NCBI GenBank assembly: GCA_018432235.1
Contig: JAHDLO010000014.1
Span: 62,001-126,000 of the forward strand
DNA length: 64,000 nucleotides
Origin: Clostridiaceae bacterium
GTDB taxonomy: Bacteria; Bacillota; Clostridia; Peptostreptococcales; Natronincolaceae
Direction: 5' to 3'
The notes beneath the pieces were generated by a model, which worked only from the letters and a program-made list of their open reading frames with translations, ran no database searches and had not been told where the DNA came from. A program made the translations under genes and the position numbers. Below are positions 15,698 to 25,304 of this stretch, piece after piece (within the stretch, counting starts at the first letter, position 1; every line of letters starts with the position of its first letter).

Positions 15698-16684
15698 CTA
15701 CCACATTTTAACGATTCGTATATCCTTGAAATAGTGCTTTAATATTTCCTCTGGGGTTTTTCCATCCTTCGCCAGCTGGTAAGCACCCCACTGGCTCATT
15801 CCAACCCCGTGACCATAGCCAATGCCCTTCATTACCACCTGGTTTCCTGAAACTGTAATGCTCTCCAGCTGGGTGGATTTCATTTTAGTGCTGTCCAGTG
15901 CAACCCTAAAGCCTGCCGCTGGTACGGTAGCATTACCTATCTTCAACTGAGTTGCCCTGCCTGAAGGGCCCTTTTCTGCTACCTCTATGCTATTGAAGTC
16001 CCCTGGGCTTTGTCCAACCTTTTGAAGCGCTGCTAATATTTCCTGCTTTGTAAAGGTGGCTGTCCAATTGGCATCCTCCGGCGGTGCTTCCTCTGAATCA
16101 GGTGACGCAACAACCTTTATATATGGCGGCTCTTCCCCTTCAAAGTCTAAGCCCTCCTTGGCGGCAGCCGTCTGGCCTCCTGCATGAGCATGAAACCATG
16201 CCTTTATGTAATTATTGTTGTGCAATGCCACCTGCCCCCTTGTAGCTTGCACAGCGGCCTTTATTCTTTCATTTATCTGTGAGGCATCCCAAGCCTGAGC
16301 CTCCTCTATATCGGTAGAAACATGAGCACCCTCATATTTTGAACCGCCCTTGTCCTGTATAAACTCCATGACGAAGGTCCTTGCCAATATAGCCTGAGCC
16401 TGCAGAGCCTCCTCCGGCCAATCGTTATGCATTTCACCTGCTAATACGCCCGGTAAGTACTCCTCAAAAGCCATTTCCTTTATCTCTTGAGTGTCAGTGA
16501 TGTATACCTTCAATCGGGGCTCCTGATTCTCCCCTTGTGATATTCCCTCTGGTATCGGCGGCTTTTTTCCATTTCCCAATTGCGGTCCTTCACCCTCGGG
16601 CCTTTGCTGTGGCCTACAGCCTGAGGCTGCCAAGATCATAAAGGCTGCTAAAAAAATCACCAGTAATCTTTTATACTTATCCAT
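15698..16684 (-). CDS. SpoIID/LytB-domain lipoprotein
   Basis: 328 aa. Signal peptide with lipobox LAASGC near residue 23, a Pro/Gly/Glu-rich linker, then a SpoIID domain (IKEMAFEEYLPGVLAGEMHNDWPEEALQAQAI at the start, GYGHGVGMSQWGA near the end). SpoIID-type proteins are lytic transglycosylases or amidase enhancers acting on peptidoglycan without stem peptides. Start ATG 16684 is set by AGGAGG 6 bases upstream, although the frame is open to 16723. The lipid anchor and position between rqcP and yabP distinguish it from the engulfment protein SpoIID itself. It may act on cortex or germ-cell wall. Confidence 0.88.
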   Translation of the reverse strand: MDKYKRLLVIFLAAFMILAASGCRPQQRPEGEGPQLGNGKKPPIPEGISQGENQEPRLKVYITDTQEIKEMAFEEYLPGVLAGEMHNDWPEEALQAQAILARTFVMEFIQDKGGSKYEGAHVSTDIEEAQAWDASQINERIKAAVQATRGQVALHNNNYIKAWFHAHAGGQTAAAKEGLDFEGEEPPYIKVVASPDSEEAPPEDANWTATFTKQEILAALQKVGQSPGDFNSIEVAEKGPSGRATQLKIGNATVPAAGFRVALDSTKMKSTQLESITVSGNQVVMKGIGYGHGVGMSQWGAYQLAKDGKTPEEILKHYFKDIRIVKMW

Positions 16685-16766
16685 ACGAAACCTCCTAGAA
16701 ATGTTATGATGCATTCTATGCATTTGTTGTTATTATTTGATTTCTAGGCGTTTGTATGCATTTTTT

Positions 16767-17012
16767 CTAATCCTCAAGGATTTCAAACATTTCCTTGGCG
16801 GCATCCTTGGTCACATGCTCTGCCGCAGAGGTTATCTTGGCCTTTACTGTCTTATCGCCAAATAGGATTTCTATAATATCACCGACCTTGACCTCCGTGC
16901 CGGCCTTAGCTTCCTTGCCGTTTATTCTGACTCTGCCTCCGTCGCAGGCCTCCTTTGCAACTGTTCTCCTTTTGATGATCCTTGAATTTTTTAAGTATTT
17001 ATCTAATCTCAT
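16767..17012 (-). CDS. rqcP: S4-domain RNA-binding protein RqcP
   Basis: 81 aa, a lone S4 domain (MRLDKYLKNSRIIKRRTVAKEACDGGRVRING). In Firmicutes this small protein (YabO/RqcP) acts with RqcH at stalled 50S subunits during alanine tailing. GGAGG precedes the ATG. Order rqcP then yabP is conserved. Here the upstream neighbour hup is separated from it by a chemoreceptor gene on the other strand. Confidence 0.92.
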   Translation of the reverse strand: MRLDKYLKNSRIIKRRTVAKEACDGGRVRINGKEAKAGTEVKVGDIIEILFGDKTVKAKITSAAEHVTKDAAKEMFEILED

Positions 17013-17414
17013 TTAATCTCCTCCAACTGCTGCTTATTAAAATACTGACTTTATATTATATTAATCAAAATCCTGATATTTATCAAGTTTTACAGTTTTA
17101 TTTTGCCTGATAAGTCCCCCTTTTCCACCTACAATCGAGATTATTTCCATCCTTATCTATGGGCATTGTCTTCCAGAGATTTTTACATTTGTTAATACTA
17201 AACAAACTAAAATTAATAAAAGTGTCGTCTGGGAAATTTATACAAACATTTATTGTTTAGTATTGCTAAGTATAGGATATAAGTTGTAGTACATATGTTT
17301 CCTACACCAATTAAAAAGCATGGCTACGCTAAATTAGCTTTAAATCTAGGAATGATAAAAACTAAAGTAAAATGCAGTTATCCAATATTCTTTAATACTA
17401 TAGGGGGTCGATTT
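17013..17414. other. Divergent intergenic region with a 12-bp long-range inverted repeat
   Basis: No gene seen. AATACTAAACAA (17194-17205) and its perfect complement (17253-17264) flank a 47-base A/T-rich spacer. Placed between rqcP and the chemoreceptor, they could be an operator. I could not pick a convincing promoter. Confidence 0.5.
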
Positions 17415-19409
17415 ATGAAAAGCATCAAAAGCAAGCTTGTCCTACTGATTGCTGCTCTTATTATTGTCATATGCAGCAGCTTAAGCGGTATTTTTATTTT
17501 AACCGCTTCAAGAATTTTAACAGACAATACCGCTGAGTCTCTGGAAACCTTAGCAAACACTGCTACAAAGCTTATGGAAAATCGGATATCTGCTCAATAC
17601 GATATCCTCAACACCTTGGCTGATTATGTCATAATTAAAGATGTTAATACGCCGTGGGAGGCGAAGGATGTAATATTGAAGGAGCAGAAGGCGGGACTCC
17701 AATTTATCTATATGGGCATTGCCGATGCTGGCGGTATCATGAATACTACCGACGGAAGGGCAATCAATATCGGCAGCACAGATTATTTCAAAAGTGCAAT
17801 GCAGGGTAATAGCACAATATCGGAGCCCTTTAGAGCCGAGGGAAGCGAAGACCTTTTGTACAGCTATGCCGTACCAATTTATAATAATGGCAGAGCAGTG
17901 GGTGCGTTGGTGGCAGCAGCAAGCTTAGATAATCTCAGTGCCCTTATTGGTGATATTACCTTTGGAGAATCGGGACAAGCCTACATGATCAATAGTCGAG
18001 GCACTATTATCGCCCATTCTGATATTCAATTGGTCCATGACGAATACAATATTCTGGCGGAATATACTCAAGATTCGCAGCTAAAGGCCCTGGCAGATGT
18101 CACCCAGCTAATGATTAATCGGCAGCAGGGCACAGAGGAATATGACTTTAAGGGTATAACTAAATTTATGGGTTATGCTCCAGTGGCAAATACCGACTGG
18201 GCCATGGGCGTAACGGCACCTAAGGCGGAGGTATTTGCTGAGCTGTATCAGCTAAACCGTGTAATTCTTTTCTCTGCATTAATAATTCTGCTGTTGGGTA
18301 TTATCATTGCTTATCTTGTTGGCAGTTACATAGCAAAACCAATCGCATCGATGTCTAGGAAGGCTGTGCTGGTGGCAAATATGGACCTAACCACTGATGC
18401 CTCCGAAGGAGAGCTAAACCGTTCTGATGAGGTGGGGGATATGGCGAGAGCATTTCAGTCTATTATCTCCAGCCTCAGGGATTTCATCCTTCAGTCCTCC
18501 CAAACCTCTGAGCTGGTATCAAATGCTTCTCAGGAGCTTTCTGCCACCTCTCAGGAGTATAATGCATCTGTAGAGCAGGTAGCCACAACTATTGACCAAA
18601 TCGCTAAGGGAGCCTCAGAGCAGGCCATGGACGTGGAGAATGCCGCTATAAAGGCCAGTGAGCTGGCTGACAGCATCCAGGAGGTCTTAAGTGCTTCTGT
18701 GGCTTTAAAGGGCATTGCAGGCGACACTGAGGCCCTAAAGAATAAAGGTCTGGGGATTATTTCAAATCTGACGGAAACTACAAGCAAGAACAATGCGTCT
18801 ATGAAGATGATAGAGGAGGTTATTCTCCAATCCAACAGGAATACTGAGAAGATTACAACCATTACCTCCACAATTGAAGCAATCGCCGGACAGACTAATT
18901 TGCTGGCTTTAAATGCCGCTATTGAGGCCGCCAGAGCAGGTGAAGCCGGCAGAGGCTTTGCTGTTGTAGCAGAGGAGATAAGAAAGCTGGCGGAGCAATC
19001 GTCAAAATCGTTGAAGGAAATATCCGAAATTATCGCCATTACATCGGAGCAGTCTCAACTGGCGGTAGGCACCATGCATGAGGTTCGGCAAGCAGCAGAC
19101 CTTCAGTCTGACTCTGTTAATCTTACTCAAACTATATTTAATGATCTTGCTATGGCGATTGAAAAGACCAAAAACAAGGTCAATGATATTGGTCAGATGG
19201 GGGAGCAAATGGCGGAGCGTAAGGAGGAAATCCTTCACGTTGTGGTGAACCTTTCAGCCATTGCTGAGGAAAATGCCGCCAGTGCTGAGGAGGTTGCCGC
19301 TACGGTAGAGGAGCAGACGGCTGCTATGGATGAAATCACCGCCTCCAGTGAAGCATTATCTCAATTGGCGCTATCCCTGCAGGGTACCATTAGCAAGTTT
19401 AAGCTTTAA
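17415..19409 (+). CDS. Methyl-accepting chemotaxis protein
   Basis: 664 aa. Membrane helix at about 7-29, an extracellular Cache-type sensor of about 240 residues ([22 protein letters not shown] and the repeated [13 protein letters not shown] type segments), a second helix near 280-302, a HAMP region, and the cytoplasmic signalling tip [20 protein letters not shown] followed by [11 protein letters not shown]. It reports small-molecule binding to CheA/CheW. Start at ATG 17415 (AGGGGG ahead) rather than the open frame from 17295. No CheR-docking pentapeptide at the C-terminus. It is a lone plus-strand gene inserted between hup and rqcP, genes that are normally adjacent. Confidence 0.93.
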   Translation: MKSIKSKLVLLIAALIIVICSSLSGIFILTASRILTDNTAESLETLANTATKLMENRISAQYDILNTLADYVIIKDVNTPWEAKDVILKEQKAGLQFIYMGIADAGGIMNTTDGRAINIGSTDYFKSAMQGNSTISEPFRAEGSEDLLYSYAVPIYNNGRAVGALVAAASLDNLSALIGDITFGESGQAYMINSRGTIIAHSDIQLVHDEYNILAEYTQDSQLKALADVTQLMINRQQGTEEYDFKGITKFMGYAPVANTDWAMGVTAPKAEVFAELYQLNRVILFSALIILLLGIIIAYLVGSYIAKPIASMSRKAVLVANMDLTTDASEGELNRSDEVGDMARAFQSIISSLRDFILQSSQTSELVSNASQELSATSQEYNASVEQVATTIDQIAKGASEQAMDVENAAIKASELADSIQEVLSASVALKGIAGDTEALKNKGLGIISNLTETTSKNNASMKMIEEVILQSNRNTEKITTITSTIEAIAGQTNLLALNAAIEAARAGEAGRGFAVVAEEIRKLAEQSSKSLKEISEIIAITSEQSQLAVGTMHEVRQAADLQSDSVNLTQTIFNDLAMAIEKTKNKVNDIGQMGEQMAERKEEILHVVVNLSAIAEENAASAEEVAATVEEQTAAMDEITASSEALSQLALSLQGTISKFKL

Positions 19410-19442
19410 AAGCTAGGAAAATCATGGAATTGCCGCAAAAAA

Positions 19443-19476
19443 TAAAAACAGGTCCGATATGGGACCTGTTTTTTAT
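19443..19476. terminator. Bidirectional terminator between MCP and hup
   Basis: AACAGGTCC/GGACCTGTT stem with a 6-base loop and A/T runs on both sides, serving the convergent chemoreceptor and HU genes. Confidence 0.8.
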
Positions 19477-19754
19477 TATCCGTTGATTTTTTCTTTTAAA
19501 GTTTTGCCAGCTTTGAAAACTGGAGCTTTAGAAGCTGGGATGTCAATTACTTGCTCTGGATTTCTTGGATTTCTTCCTTGTCTTGGCTTTCTTTCTCTAA
19601 CATCAAAAGTACCGAATCCAACTAATTGTACTTTGTCACCTGTTTCTAGAGCTTCTTCAACGCTTTCCATAAAAGCATTAAGTGCTAATTCTGCATCCTT
19701 TTTAGTTAAAGCGCTTTTCTCAGCCATTTTAGATACTAATTCAGCTTTGTTCAT
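19476..19754 (-). CDS. hup: DNA-binding protein HU
   Basis: 92 aa. The HU signature is complete: GFGTFDVRERKPRQGRNPRNP with the beta-arm, preceded by the dimerisation helices (KDAELALNAFMESVEEAL). Abundant nucleoid protein that bends DNA. AAGGAGG before the ATG is strong. Upstream is a sequence that matches the sigma-H promoter consensus exactly, see 19793-19821. Between mazG and rqcP, as in many Clostridia. Confidence 0.97.
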   Translation of the reverse strand: MNKAELVSKMAEKSALTKKDAELALNAFMESVEEALETGDKVQLVGFGTFDVRERKPRQGRNPRNPEQVIDIPASKAPVFKAGKTLKEKING

Positions 19755-19792
19755 GTAAATAACCTCCTTGGTAATTTAGAATACGTATAGTG

Positions 19793-19821
19793 ATATTCTC
19801 TCTAAAAATTGAAATTCCTTC
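19793..19821 (-). promoter_or_regulatory. Sigma-H-type promoter upstream of hup
   Basis: On the minus strand GAAGGAATT, 11 bases, AGAGAATAT. Both boxes match the RnAGGAwww and RnnGAATww consensus without mismatch and the spacing is right. It lies about 40-65 bases before the HU start codon. Confidence 0.65.
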
Positions 19822-19880
19822 TTTTTAAAAGATTTTCTCTATATTTTTTGCTATTTTTTGATATTTTTGTTATCACAGTA

Positions 19881-21338
19881 CTATTTTTTCTTCGCCTGCT
19901 CCCAAAAAATATCCATTTCTGCCAGGGTCATATCCTTTAAAGCCCTTCCTGATTCCTTAGCCTTTTCCTCCACATATCGGAATCTGTCCATGAATTTCAT
20001 GCAGGTTCCTCTAAGGGCCTCCTCCGGCTCAACATCGTAAAATCTTAAAAGGTTTACGACTGCGAATACGACATCTCCTGCTTCATTATGTATTTCCTTC
20101 CTGTCTCCTTCTTTAGAAGCCGCCATAAGCTCCAAAAGCTCCTCATGGACCTTATTTATGACATCCTCTACTCTATCCCAATCAAAGCCTACTGCTGCAG
20201 CCTTTTTTTGAATTTTGTAGGCCTTCATCAAGGCTGGTAGGTTATTAGGAATACGCTCCATGGCCTCTATAGTGCTTTCAATTTGCTTTTCTGCTCGTTT
20301 TTGATCCTCCCAGGTCTCCAGTGCTTCATCGCTGCTGTTAACCCTATTTTCGGTAAATACATGGGGGTGTCGAAAAACCAGCTTGCCGGCTATGCCCTGT
20401 ATGACATCCTCTATCGAAAAGGCCTGCCGTTCCTTGGCAATTTGACTATGGAAGACCACCTGCAGCAGCAAGTCTCCCAGCTCCTCCTGCAGCAGCTGAT
20501 CATCCTGCAGATCTATTGCCTCCAGAACCTCATAGCTCTCTTCGATTAGGTAGGGCTTTAAGCTTTCGTGAGTTTGCTTAATATCCCATGGACAGCCGTC
20601 TTTATTCCTTAATCTTTCCATTATATCCACTAAATTATTCATGTCGTAATATTTTTTTTGTGTCAATGTGGTCTTTGGGATATACAGACTGGTGAGATAG
20701 TCAATCCAATCCAGCCGGTCCAGCTGATACAATGGTATTTTTTCAACCCTTTCCAGCCCGTGAACTCCCGCCGCCCTTATAACATATATCATTTCTTCAT
20801 CGTCGTAATAATCCATTAAACGTAGCTTTACCTCAGCCGCCATGAACCTATCGTAAACCTGAGTTATGATGTTGGCAACAGCCGGGTCAGGGCGTTGCGC
20901 CTCCATCTGGTGGGCATCCAACAGCTTAAAGCCGTCAATTGGGTCCGCTCCAACAACCGGCAGCAGCACATCTATAAAGCTCATGGCAGGCTGTACAACC
21001 ACCGCTACCCCCTGAGCTTTACCGGCCTCCAGTAGCTTATGTACTGTATTTTCCGCCACCAGGGGATGTCCCGGAACGGCATATATGATATCCTCCTTCA
21101 TTGCGCTTTCCAATAGCACCCTTACGATTTCCTCATATACCTCTTCAAAGCTGGATTGCTCCTCGTAGATGTGGTCAAAGCTGCTATAACCTATAGCCTC
21201 ACTTTTTAAATACGAAACCGTTGGATGCTTTTCTGTTCTGAGATACACTTTTTCCTTACCCTTTAAAGCCTCAATTGCTCCTTTGGTCAGATGCGCCTCT
21301 GATCCGGGGCCTAAACCTATAACAATTATTTTCTTCAT
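19881..21338 (-). CDS. mazG: MazG-family nucleotide pyrophosphohydrolase with N-terminal tetrapyrrole-methylase domain (YabN)
   Basis: 485 aa fusion as in B. subtilis YabN. Residues 1-220 form a SAM-dependent tetrapyrrole methylase-like domain (VIGLGPGSEAHLTKGAI, YAVPGHPLVAENTV). From about 235 on is MazG with LRNKDGCPWDIKQTHESL and the metal-binding EESYEVLEAI...EELGDLLLQ motif, followed by a second MazG-like repeat. It hydrolyses non-canonical or excess NTPs; the role of the methylase half is unknown. Starts 14 bases after the flippase-like gene's stop, same operon. Confidence 0.94.
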   Translation of the reverse strand: MKKIIVIGLGPGSEAHLTKGAIEALKGKEKVYLRTEKHPTVSYLKSEAIGYSSFDHIYEEQSSFEEVYEEIVRVLLESAMKEDIIYAVPGHPLVAENTVHKLLEAGKAQGVAVVVQPAMSFIDVLLPVVGADPIDGFKLLDAHQMEAQRPDPAVANIITQVYDRFMAAEVKLRLMDYYDDEEMIYVIRAAGVHGLERVEKIPLYQLDRLDWIDYLTSLYIPKTTLTQKKYYDMNNLVDIMERLRNKDGCPWDIKQTHESLKPYLIEESYEVLEAIDLQDDQLLQEELGDLLLQVVFHSQIAKERQAFSIEDVIQGIAGKLVFRHPHVFTENRVNSSDEALETWEDQKRAEKQIESTIEAMERIPNNLPALMKAYKIQKKAAAVGFDWDRVEDVINKVHEELLELMAASKEGDRKEIHNEAGDVVFAVVNLLRFYDVEPEEALRGTCMKFMDRFRYVEEKAKESGRALKDMTLAEMDIFWEQAKKK

Positions 21339-21352
21339 TTTTCGTCCTCCGA

Positions 21353-22954
21353 TTAACCCCTCATTATCCCTGCCTTATTCAATATTCTTGAAAGCTTGCT
21401 CCCCCCCGGCAGCAGTTCAAAATCCTCTTTTGTGATGGTTTTTGTCACCAGAAGCATAAAGCCATAGACTGCTACACCGATTAAAATCGATAAGACCGTT
21501 GATATGCTTGAGCCCACCAAAGGCTTAAACAGCATATATCCTAGTTTAACTACAATACCCATAGTTAATGCAGAGATAATGGGCTTGATAAAAATATTAT
21601 ATAGATGGAATTCTGTATTTGTATATTTTTTAACGGCGATAAAGTTTAGAACAGAGGCCACTAAGTAGGCGGATACTGTACCAAGGGCCGCCCCCTTGAC
21701 ATTTAATGCCGGTATTCCCGTCAGCACATAGGTGGTCACCAGCTTCACCCCTGCCCCAATCATCAGATTTCTTACTGGAACAATCTGTTTGCCCAATCCT
21801 TGAAGTATACCTGTAAGGGTTTGTACCTGTGTAAGGAATAAAACCGCTATGGAGAGATACAGCAGGATGTCACCTATTGATGAAGGCTCCTTGGGGTACA
21901 GCAGCTGCATGATGGGGTTGGACAATACCGCCAATCCGATGGCAGCAGGCAAACCTATTAAAAGAGAGATTCTGAAGGCTGATTGGGTATCCTTTTTTAT
22001 ACTGTCTGTCTCGCCTTTGGTTACGGATTCAGAAATTACTGGAACAATACTAGCAGCTAATGCTACCGTCAGTACCTGCGGCAAATTGATCAGGGTCACA
22101 GCCATCCCTGTCAATTGACCAAAGAGCTTATTTGCTGCTTCATATGTAAAGCCGATTTGCTGCAGTCTTCTTAGTACAATCAGTGAGTCCAGCATGGATA
22201 TCAGTGGTAGAACTGAGGCACCTATGGTTATAGGTATCGATATTCTAAATAGGTCTCTAATGACTCCTGTAAATGTGTCCTCTTGACCTCGATTGTAGAT
22301 TTGCGGCCGTCGCAGCTGATCATTTCTATGCATGGAGAAAATCCATACCATAACCAGCAGACCGGTAATTCCCCCCACCGTTGCACCAAAGGAGGCACCT
22401 GCTGCCGCCAGCTCTACGCTCCTTCGCATCAGAACAATGGCTAATCCCAGCCCTATTATAACTCTGCCAAACTGTTCGACAACCTGTGATATGGCAGAGG
22501 GTATCATATTTTGCATTCCCTGAAAGTATCCCCTGAAGGCCGCCAGCAGCGATACAAAAAATAGCGCCGGTGACATAGCTAAAACTGCATAATATGCATT
22601 TGGACTCTTTATTATTTTGTCAACAAAATACCTAGCTCCCAGAGCTAAACCTATTGAGCTGATGGAGCCAATGATTAAAAGCAATATAAAGGACACCTTA
22701 AATACCTGATATGCCCCCTTATAATTTCCCTTTGCCCTTTTTTCTGACACAAGCTTTGATATTGCTGTTGGAAATCCTGCAGCTGAGAAGGCCAAGAGAA
22801 AGGTATATATCGGATATCCTACCTGGTAATACCCCAGTCCGTCTGATTCTATTATCCATCCAAGGGGAATTCTGAAAAAAGCCCCTATGACCTTTACAAT
22901 CATTCCTGCAATACCTAGTATAGCCGCGCCCTTTAAGAAGCCATCCTTCTTCAT
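21353..22954 (-). CDS. Polysaccharide flippase-family protein, SpoVB/YabM-like
   Basis: 533 aa, about 14 membrane helices, MATE/MOP superfamily. The N-terminus (GFLKGAAILGIAGMIVKVIGAFFRIPLGWII) and TAISKLVSEKRAKGN are typical of SpoVB and its paralogue YabM. Such proteins flip lipid-linked precursors for cortex or wall. Located between spoVT and mazG exactly where B. subtilis has yabM. Which of the paralogues is the true cortex flippase cannot be decided from sequence alone. Confidence 0.9.
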   Translation of the reverse strand: MKKDGFLKGAAILGIAGMIVKVIGAFFRIPLGWIIESDGLGYYQVGYPIYTFLLAFSAAGFPTAISKLVSEKRAKGNYKGAYQVFKVSFILLLIIGSISSIGLALGARYFVDKIIKSPNAYYAVLAMSPALFFVSLLAAFRGYFQGMQNMIPSAISQVVEQFGRVIIGLGLAIVLMRRSVELAAAGASFGATVGGITGLLVMVWIFSMHRNDQLRRPQIYNRGQEDTFTGVIRDLFRISIPITIGASVLPLISMLDSLIVLRRLQQIGFTYEAANKLFGQLTGMAVTLINLPQVLTVALAASIVPVISESVTKGETDSIKKDTQSAFRISLLIGLPAAIGLAVLSNPIMQLLYPKEPSSIGDILLYLSIAVLFLTQVQTLTGILQGLGKQIVPVRNLMIGAGVKLVTTYVLTGIPALNVKGAALGTVSAYLVASVLNFIAVKKYTNTEFHLYNIFIKPIISALTMGIVVKLGYMLFKPLVGSSISTVLSILIGVAVYGFMLLVTKTITKEDFELLPGGSKLSRILNKAGIMRG

Positions 22955-23021
22955 TTGCTTATTCCTCCTACTCCCATTTAAGTCAAGTTAATTATAGCAG
23001 ACTTTTAACTATTAGTATAGT

Positions 23022-23251
23022 AAACAAAAGCACTTCATGCTTTTGTTTTCCAGGGAACCCATGCGGTGCAAGCACCCTGCTGCCTCACCGTCTCGGCAGC
23101 GCTCGTGTCGCAGTGCCACTTATTCGTGGCACGACTCGCCCTAGGACGCTTCGCTGTACCCTCCCTATTTTAATAAGAGGGGACACCCCCCCCTTAACAA
23201 CCCCCTATTTCATAGGAAATGAAACGAAATTTCCTACGAAACAAGAGAGGG
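23022..23251. repeat. Dispersed repeat R1, copy C (longest, about 230 bp)
   Basis: Starts with an ACAAAAGCA/TGCTTTTGT hairpin and TTTTCCAGGGAAC. A middle part contains GTGCCAC/GTGGCAC and other hairpins. It ends with CACCCCCCCCTTAACA and TTTCATAGGAAAT...ATTTCCTACGAAA. Other copies are subsets of it. It lies between the flippase-like gene and the spoVT terminator. No coding capacity. Confidence 0.7.
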
Positions 23252-23275
23252 TTCTAACAAACAAATGGCAATGCT

Positions 23276-23305
23276 AAAACAAAACCCTCAGACCTTGGCC
23301 TGAGG
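23276..23305 (-). terminator. Terminator after spoVT
   Basis: CCCTCAG/CTGAGGG stem (23284-23290 with 23299-23305), then TTTTGTTTT on the minus strand. Confidence 0.8.
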
Positions 23306-23312
23306 GATGCAA

Positions 23313-23864
23313 TTACTGCTCCATTTGCTTTGAAAGAAACGCTGCTGCTGTTAGTGCTATTTTTTTCTCCGTTTCACCCATTGCCACCCCTTTATCCTTT
23401 GAGCAAAGGATAACAGTTCCTATGGGGTCTCCCTGTGTCACTATCGGTGCTATTACCTGGGAGGTGTATTTGCTGTCCTCGGATTCATCTGAAGCCAAAG
23501 TATAATGAGGATCACTTGAATTCACTACAATGACTTCTCTTTCCTCCATAAGCTTCTCTAATGATTTGCTTACTCTTTTATCTAGATATTCTTTTTTGGA
23601 GGCACCTGCAACTGCTATGATAGTGTCTCTATCCGTTATAACTGCCATATGACCTAATGCTTCCTGTAATGATTCCGCGTATTCGCTGGCAAATTCACTT
23701 AACTCTCCGATAGGAGAATACTTCTTTAATATGACTTCCCCTTCTCTGTCGGTAAATATTTCTAGAGGGTCGCCTTCTCTAATTCTAAGAGTTCTACGAA
23801 TCTCCTTTGGAATTACTACTCTTCCCAGATCATCAATACGTCTTACTATTCCTGTTGCCTTCAC
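23313..23864 (-). CDS. spoVT: Stage V sporulation transcription regulator SpoVT
   Basis: 183 aa. The N-terminal AbrB-type swapped-hairpin DNA-binding domain (MKATGIVRRIDDLGRVVIPKEIRRTLRIREGDPLEIF) is followed by a GAF-like domain from about residue 56. Forespore regulator of sigma-G genes, normally made late in sporulation. Length and both domains match SpoVT; AbrB paralogues lack the GAF part. Has its own terminator and a long gene-free upstream region. Confidence 0.97.
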   Translation of the reverse strand: MKATGIVRRIDDLGRVVIPKEIRRTLRIREGDPLEIFTDREGEVILKKYSPIGELSEFASEYAESLQEALGHMAVITDRDTIIAVAGASKKEYLDKRVSKSLEKLMEEREVIVVNSSDPHYTLASDESEDSKYTSQVIAPIVTQGDPIGTVILCSKDKGVAMGETEKKIALTAAAFLSKQMEQ

Positions 23865-23999
23865 TCATATTACCTCCTAAAATTAAGTAGAGTATTTTTA
23901 ATGTATCAATATTATTAAACCTGAGCCACTTTTTTATGCATTTGAGGAAATTTTTATCCTATATGGACAATTTATTGAAATTTAAGCGTTGTACCAGTT

Positions 24000-24163
24000 T
24001 AGTGCCTCATCGCAATTAAATCCTTGCAAATTCCCTGGTTAAATTTCCATATAGCTTCGTTGTCGTCAGTCGCAATATTACTCGATATTCCTCCTTCCTC
24101 CGCCTCGCTATATGAAAGCTTCCCTCAGGGTCTAACCTAAGTTTTAACTGCGACGAAGCACTA
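24000..24163. mobile_element. Repeat R2, copy 2 (inverted relative to copy 1)
   Basis: About 164 bp with inverted ends (GTGCCTCATCGCAATTAAA against TTTAACTGCGACGAAGCAC, 16 of 19) flanked by TA. Its reverse complement aligns end to end with 6888-7050, including a shared GACGACAACGAAGCTATATGG block. Confidence 0.75.
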
Positions 24164-24259
24164 GCTAATATCTTATACATTTTTTACTAGCTTTATTATT
24201 TTAAGTAAAATTTTAAAAGGTATTCCTATTTTTAGTGAATAGTGAATAGATAATCTACA

Positions 24260-24292
24260 TAAAAAAAAGCACTACCCCTTGCGAGATAATGC
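24260..24292 (-). terminator. Probable terminator after the PrsA-like gene
   Basis: Imperfect stem GCATTATC.../...GGTAGTGC followed by eight T on the minus strand. The stem has mismatches. Confidence 0.5.
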
Positions 24293-24305
24293 CTCTTTTA
24301 TTTAT

Positions 24306-25262
24306 TTATAAATTCTCTTTTCTTGTTATTTCTGCCTTATCCATAAGCTCCTCTATATGCTTTTGGAATTCTATACTCATCAGGTAATCGGTAATGTCTG
24401 CCTCTACATCCTCGAATTCTTCTTTTCCTTGAATCTTATCTTCTACATAGATAATATGATAGCCAAAGGAGGATTCTACAGGCTTGCTGATTTCGCCGAT
24501 TTCTGTAGAAAAGGCAGCATTCTCAAACTCCTTTACCATTTCATTTCTTTTGAAATAGCCTAGATCTCCACCATTTTCTGCTGAGCCTTTATCCTCTGAG
24601 TATTCCTTAGCCAGATCTGCAAAGTCTTCACCTCTGATCAGCCTGTCGTACAGTTCATCAGCCAATAGGGCATCGCCAACCAAAATATGGCTTGCCTTTA
24701 CCTCATCAAGGTCGAACATATCAATATTTTCGTTATAGAACTTTTCTGCATCGGCTTGACCAACCGTAAGAATATCCCCTTTTATACTTTCACGATATTG
24801 ATAAATTATTGAATCTCTGGTTAATACTTCCTTAACAAATGCATCATTCATGTCATATTTTTCAGCCACAGATTTGAAGGTGGCATTCGATTCCTTAAAG
24901 GCTACAAATTCATCAAAAGCTGCCTTGATATCCTCTTCTGTTGCTGTTATGTTCTTCTTTGCAGCCTCCTGAAGCAGTAATTCTTCCATAATTAGCTTTT
25001 CCATTACCTGCTCCTTTATCGTTGCAATCAATGATACACCATCTGCATTGTCCTTTGTAAAAAGCTCGGGTCCATATTGTATTTCATAATCCATTTTAAA
25101 TAAGGCTACATTTTTATCAAATTGTTCTGCAGTTATCTTTACCCCATTAACTACAGCCACATCTTCATCGTTCACTTTTTCTTTACTGCATCCTACAATA
25201 GTTGTCATCATCATAACCAGTGCCAGCATTAATACTAGCAATTTGGTGTGTTTATTTATCAC
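24306..25262 (-). CDS. PrsA/SurA-like peptidyl-prolyl isomerase lipoprotein
   Basis: 318 aa. Signal peptide with lipobox IVGC at about residue 25, a SurA-type N-terminal helical region, and a parvulin (PpiC) domain at about 190-285 ([21 protein letters not shown] ... [22 protein letters not shown] ... [10 protein letters not shown]). An extracytoplasmic foldase for secreted proteins. It follows mfd in the same direction (42 bases downstream), an arrangement common in Clostridia. Confidence 0.92.
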   Translation of the reverse strand: MINKHTKLLVLMLALVMMMTTIVGCSKEKVNDEDVAVVNGVKITAEQFDKNVALFKMDYEIQYGPELFTKDNADGVSLIATIKEQVMEKLIMEELLLQEAAKKNITATEEDIKAAFDEFVAFKESNATFKSVAEKYDMNDAFVKEVLTRDSIIYQYRESIKGDILTVGQADAEKFYNENIDMFDLDEVKASHILVGDALLADELYDRLIRGEDFADLAKEYSEDKGSAENGGDLGYFKRNEMVKEFENAAFSTEIGEISKPVESSFGYHIIYVEDKIQGKEEFEDVEADITDYLMSIEFQKHIEELMDKAEITRKENL

Positions 25263-25304
25263 CCTTATCCTCTCCTCACCTATAAATGCTCCTTATATTA
25301 TAGA

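Larger units (their letters stand above)
23865..24305. other. Intergenic region holding repeat R2 copy 2
   Basis: No gene seen. It contains the R2 element (24000-24163), a GTGAATAGTGAATAG repeat (24234-24250) and the terminator of the PrsA-like gene. A good sigma-G promoter for spoVT could not be picked out with confidence. Confidence 0.6.

Noticed and set aside
18551..19039. 162-aa minus-strand ORF in the MCP gene
   Set aside because: Shadow of the chemoreceptor's helical signalling domain; no ribosome site or family.
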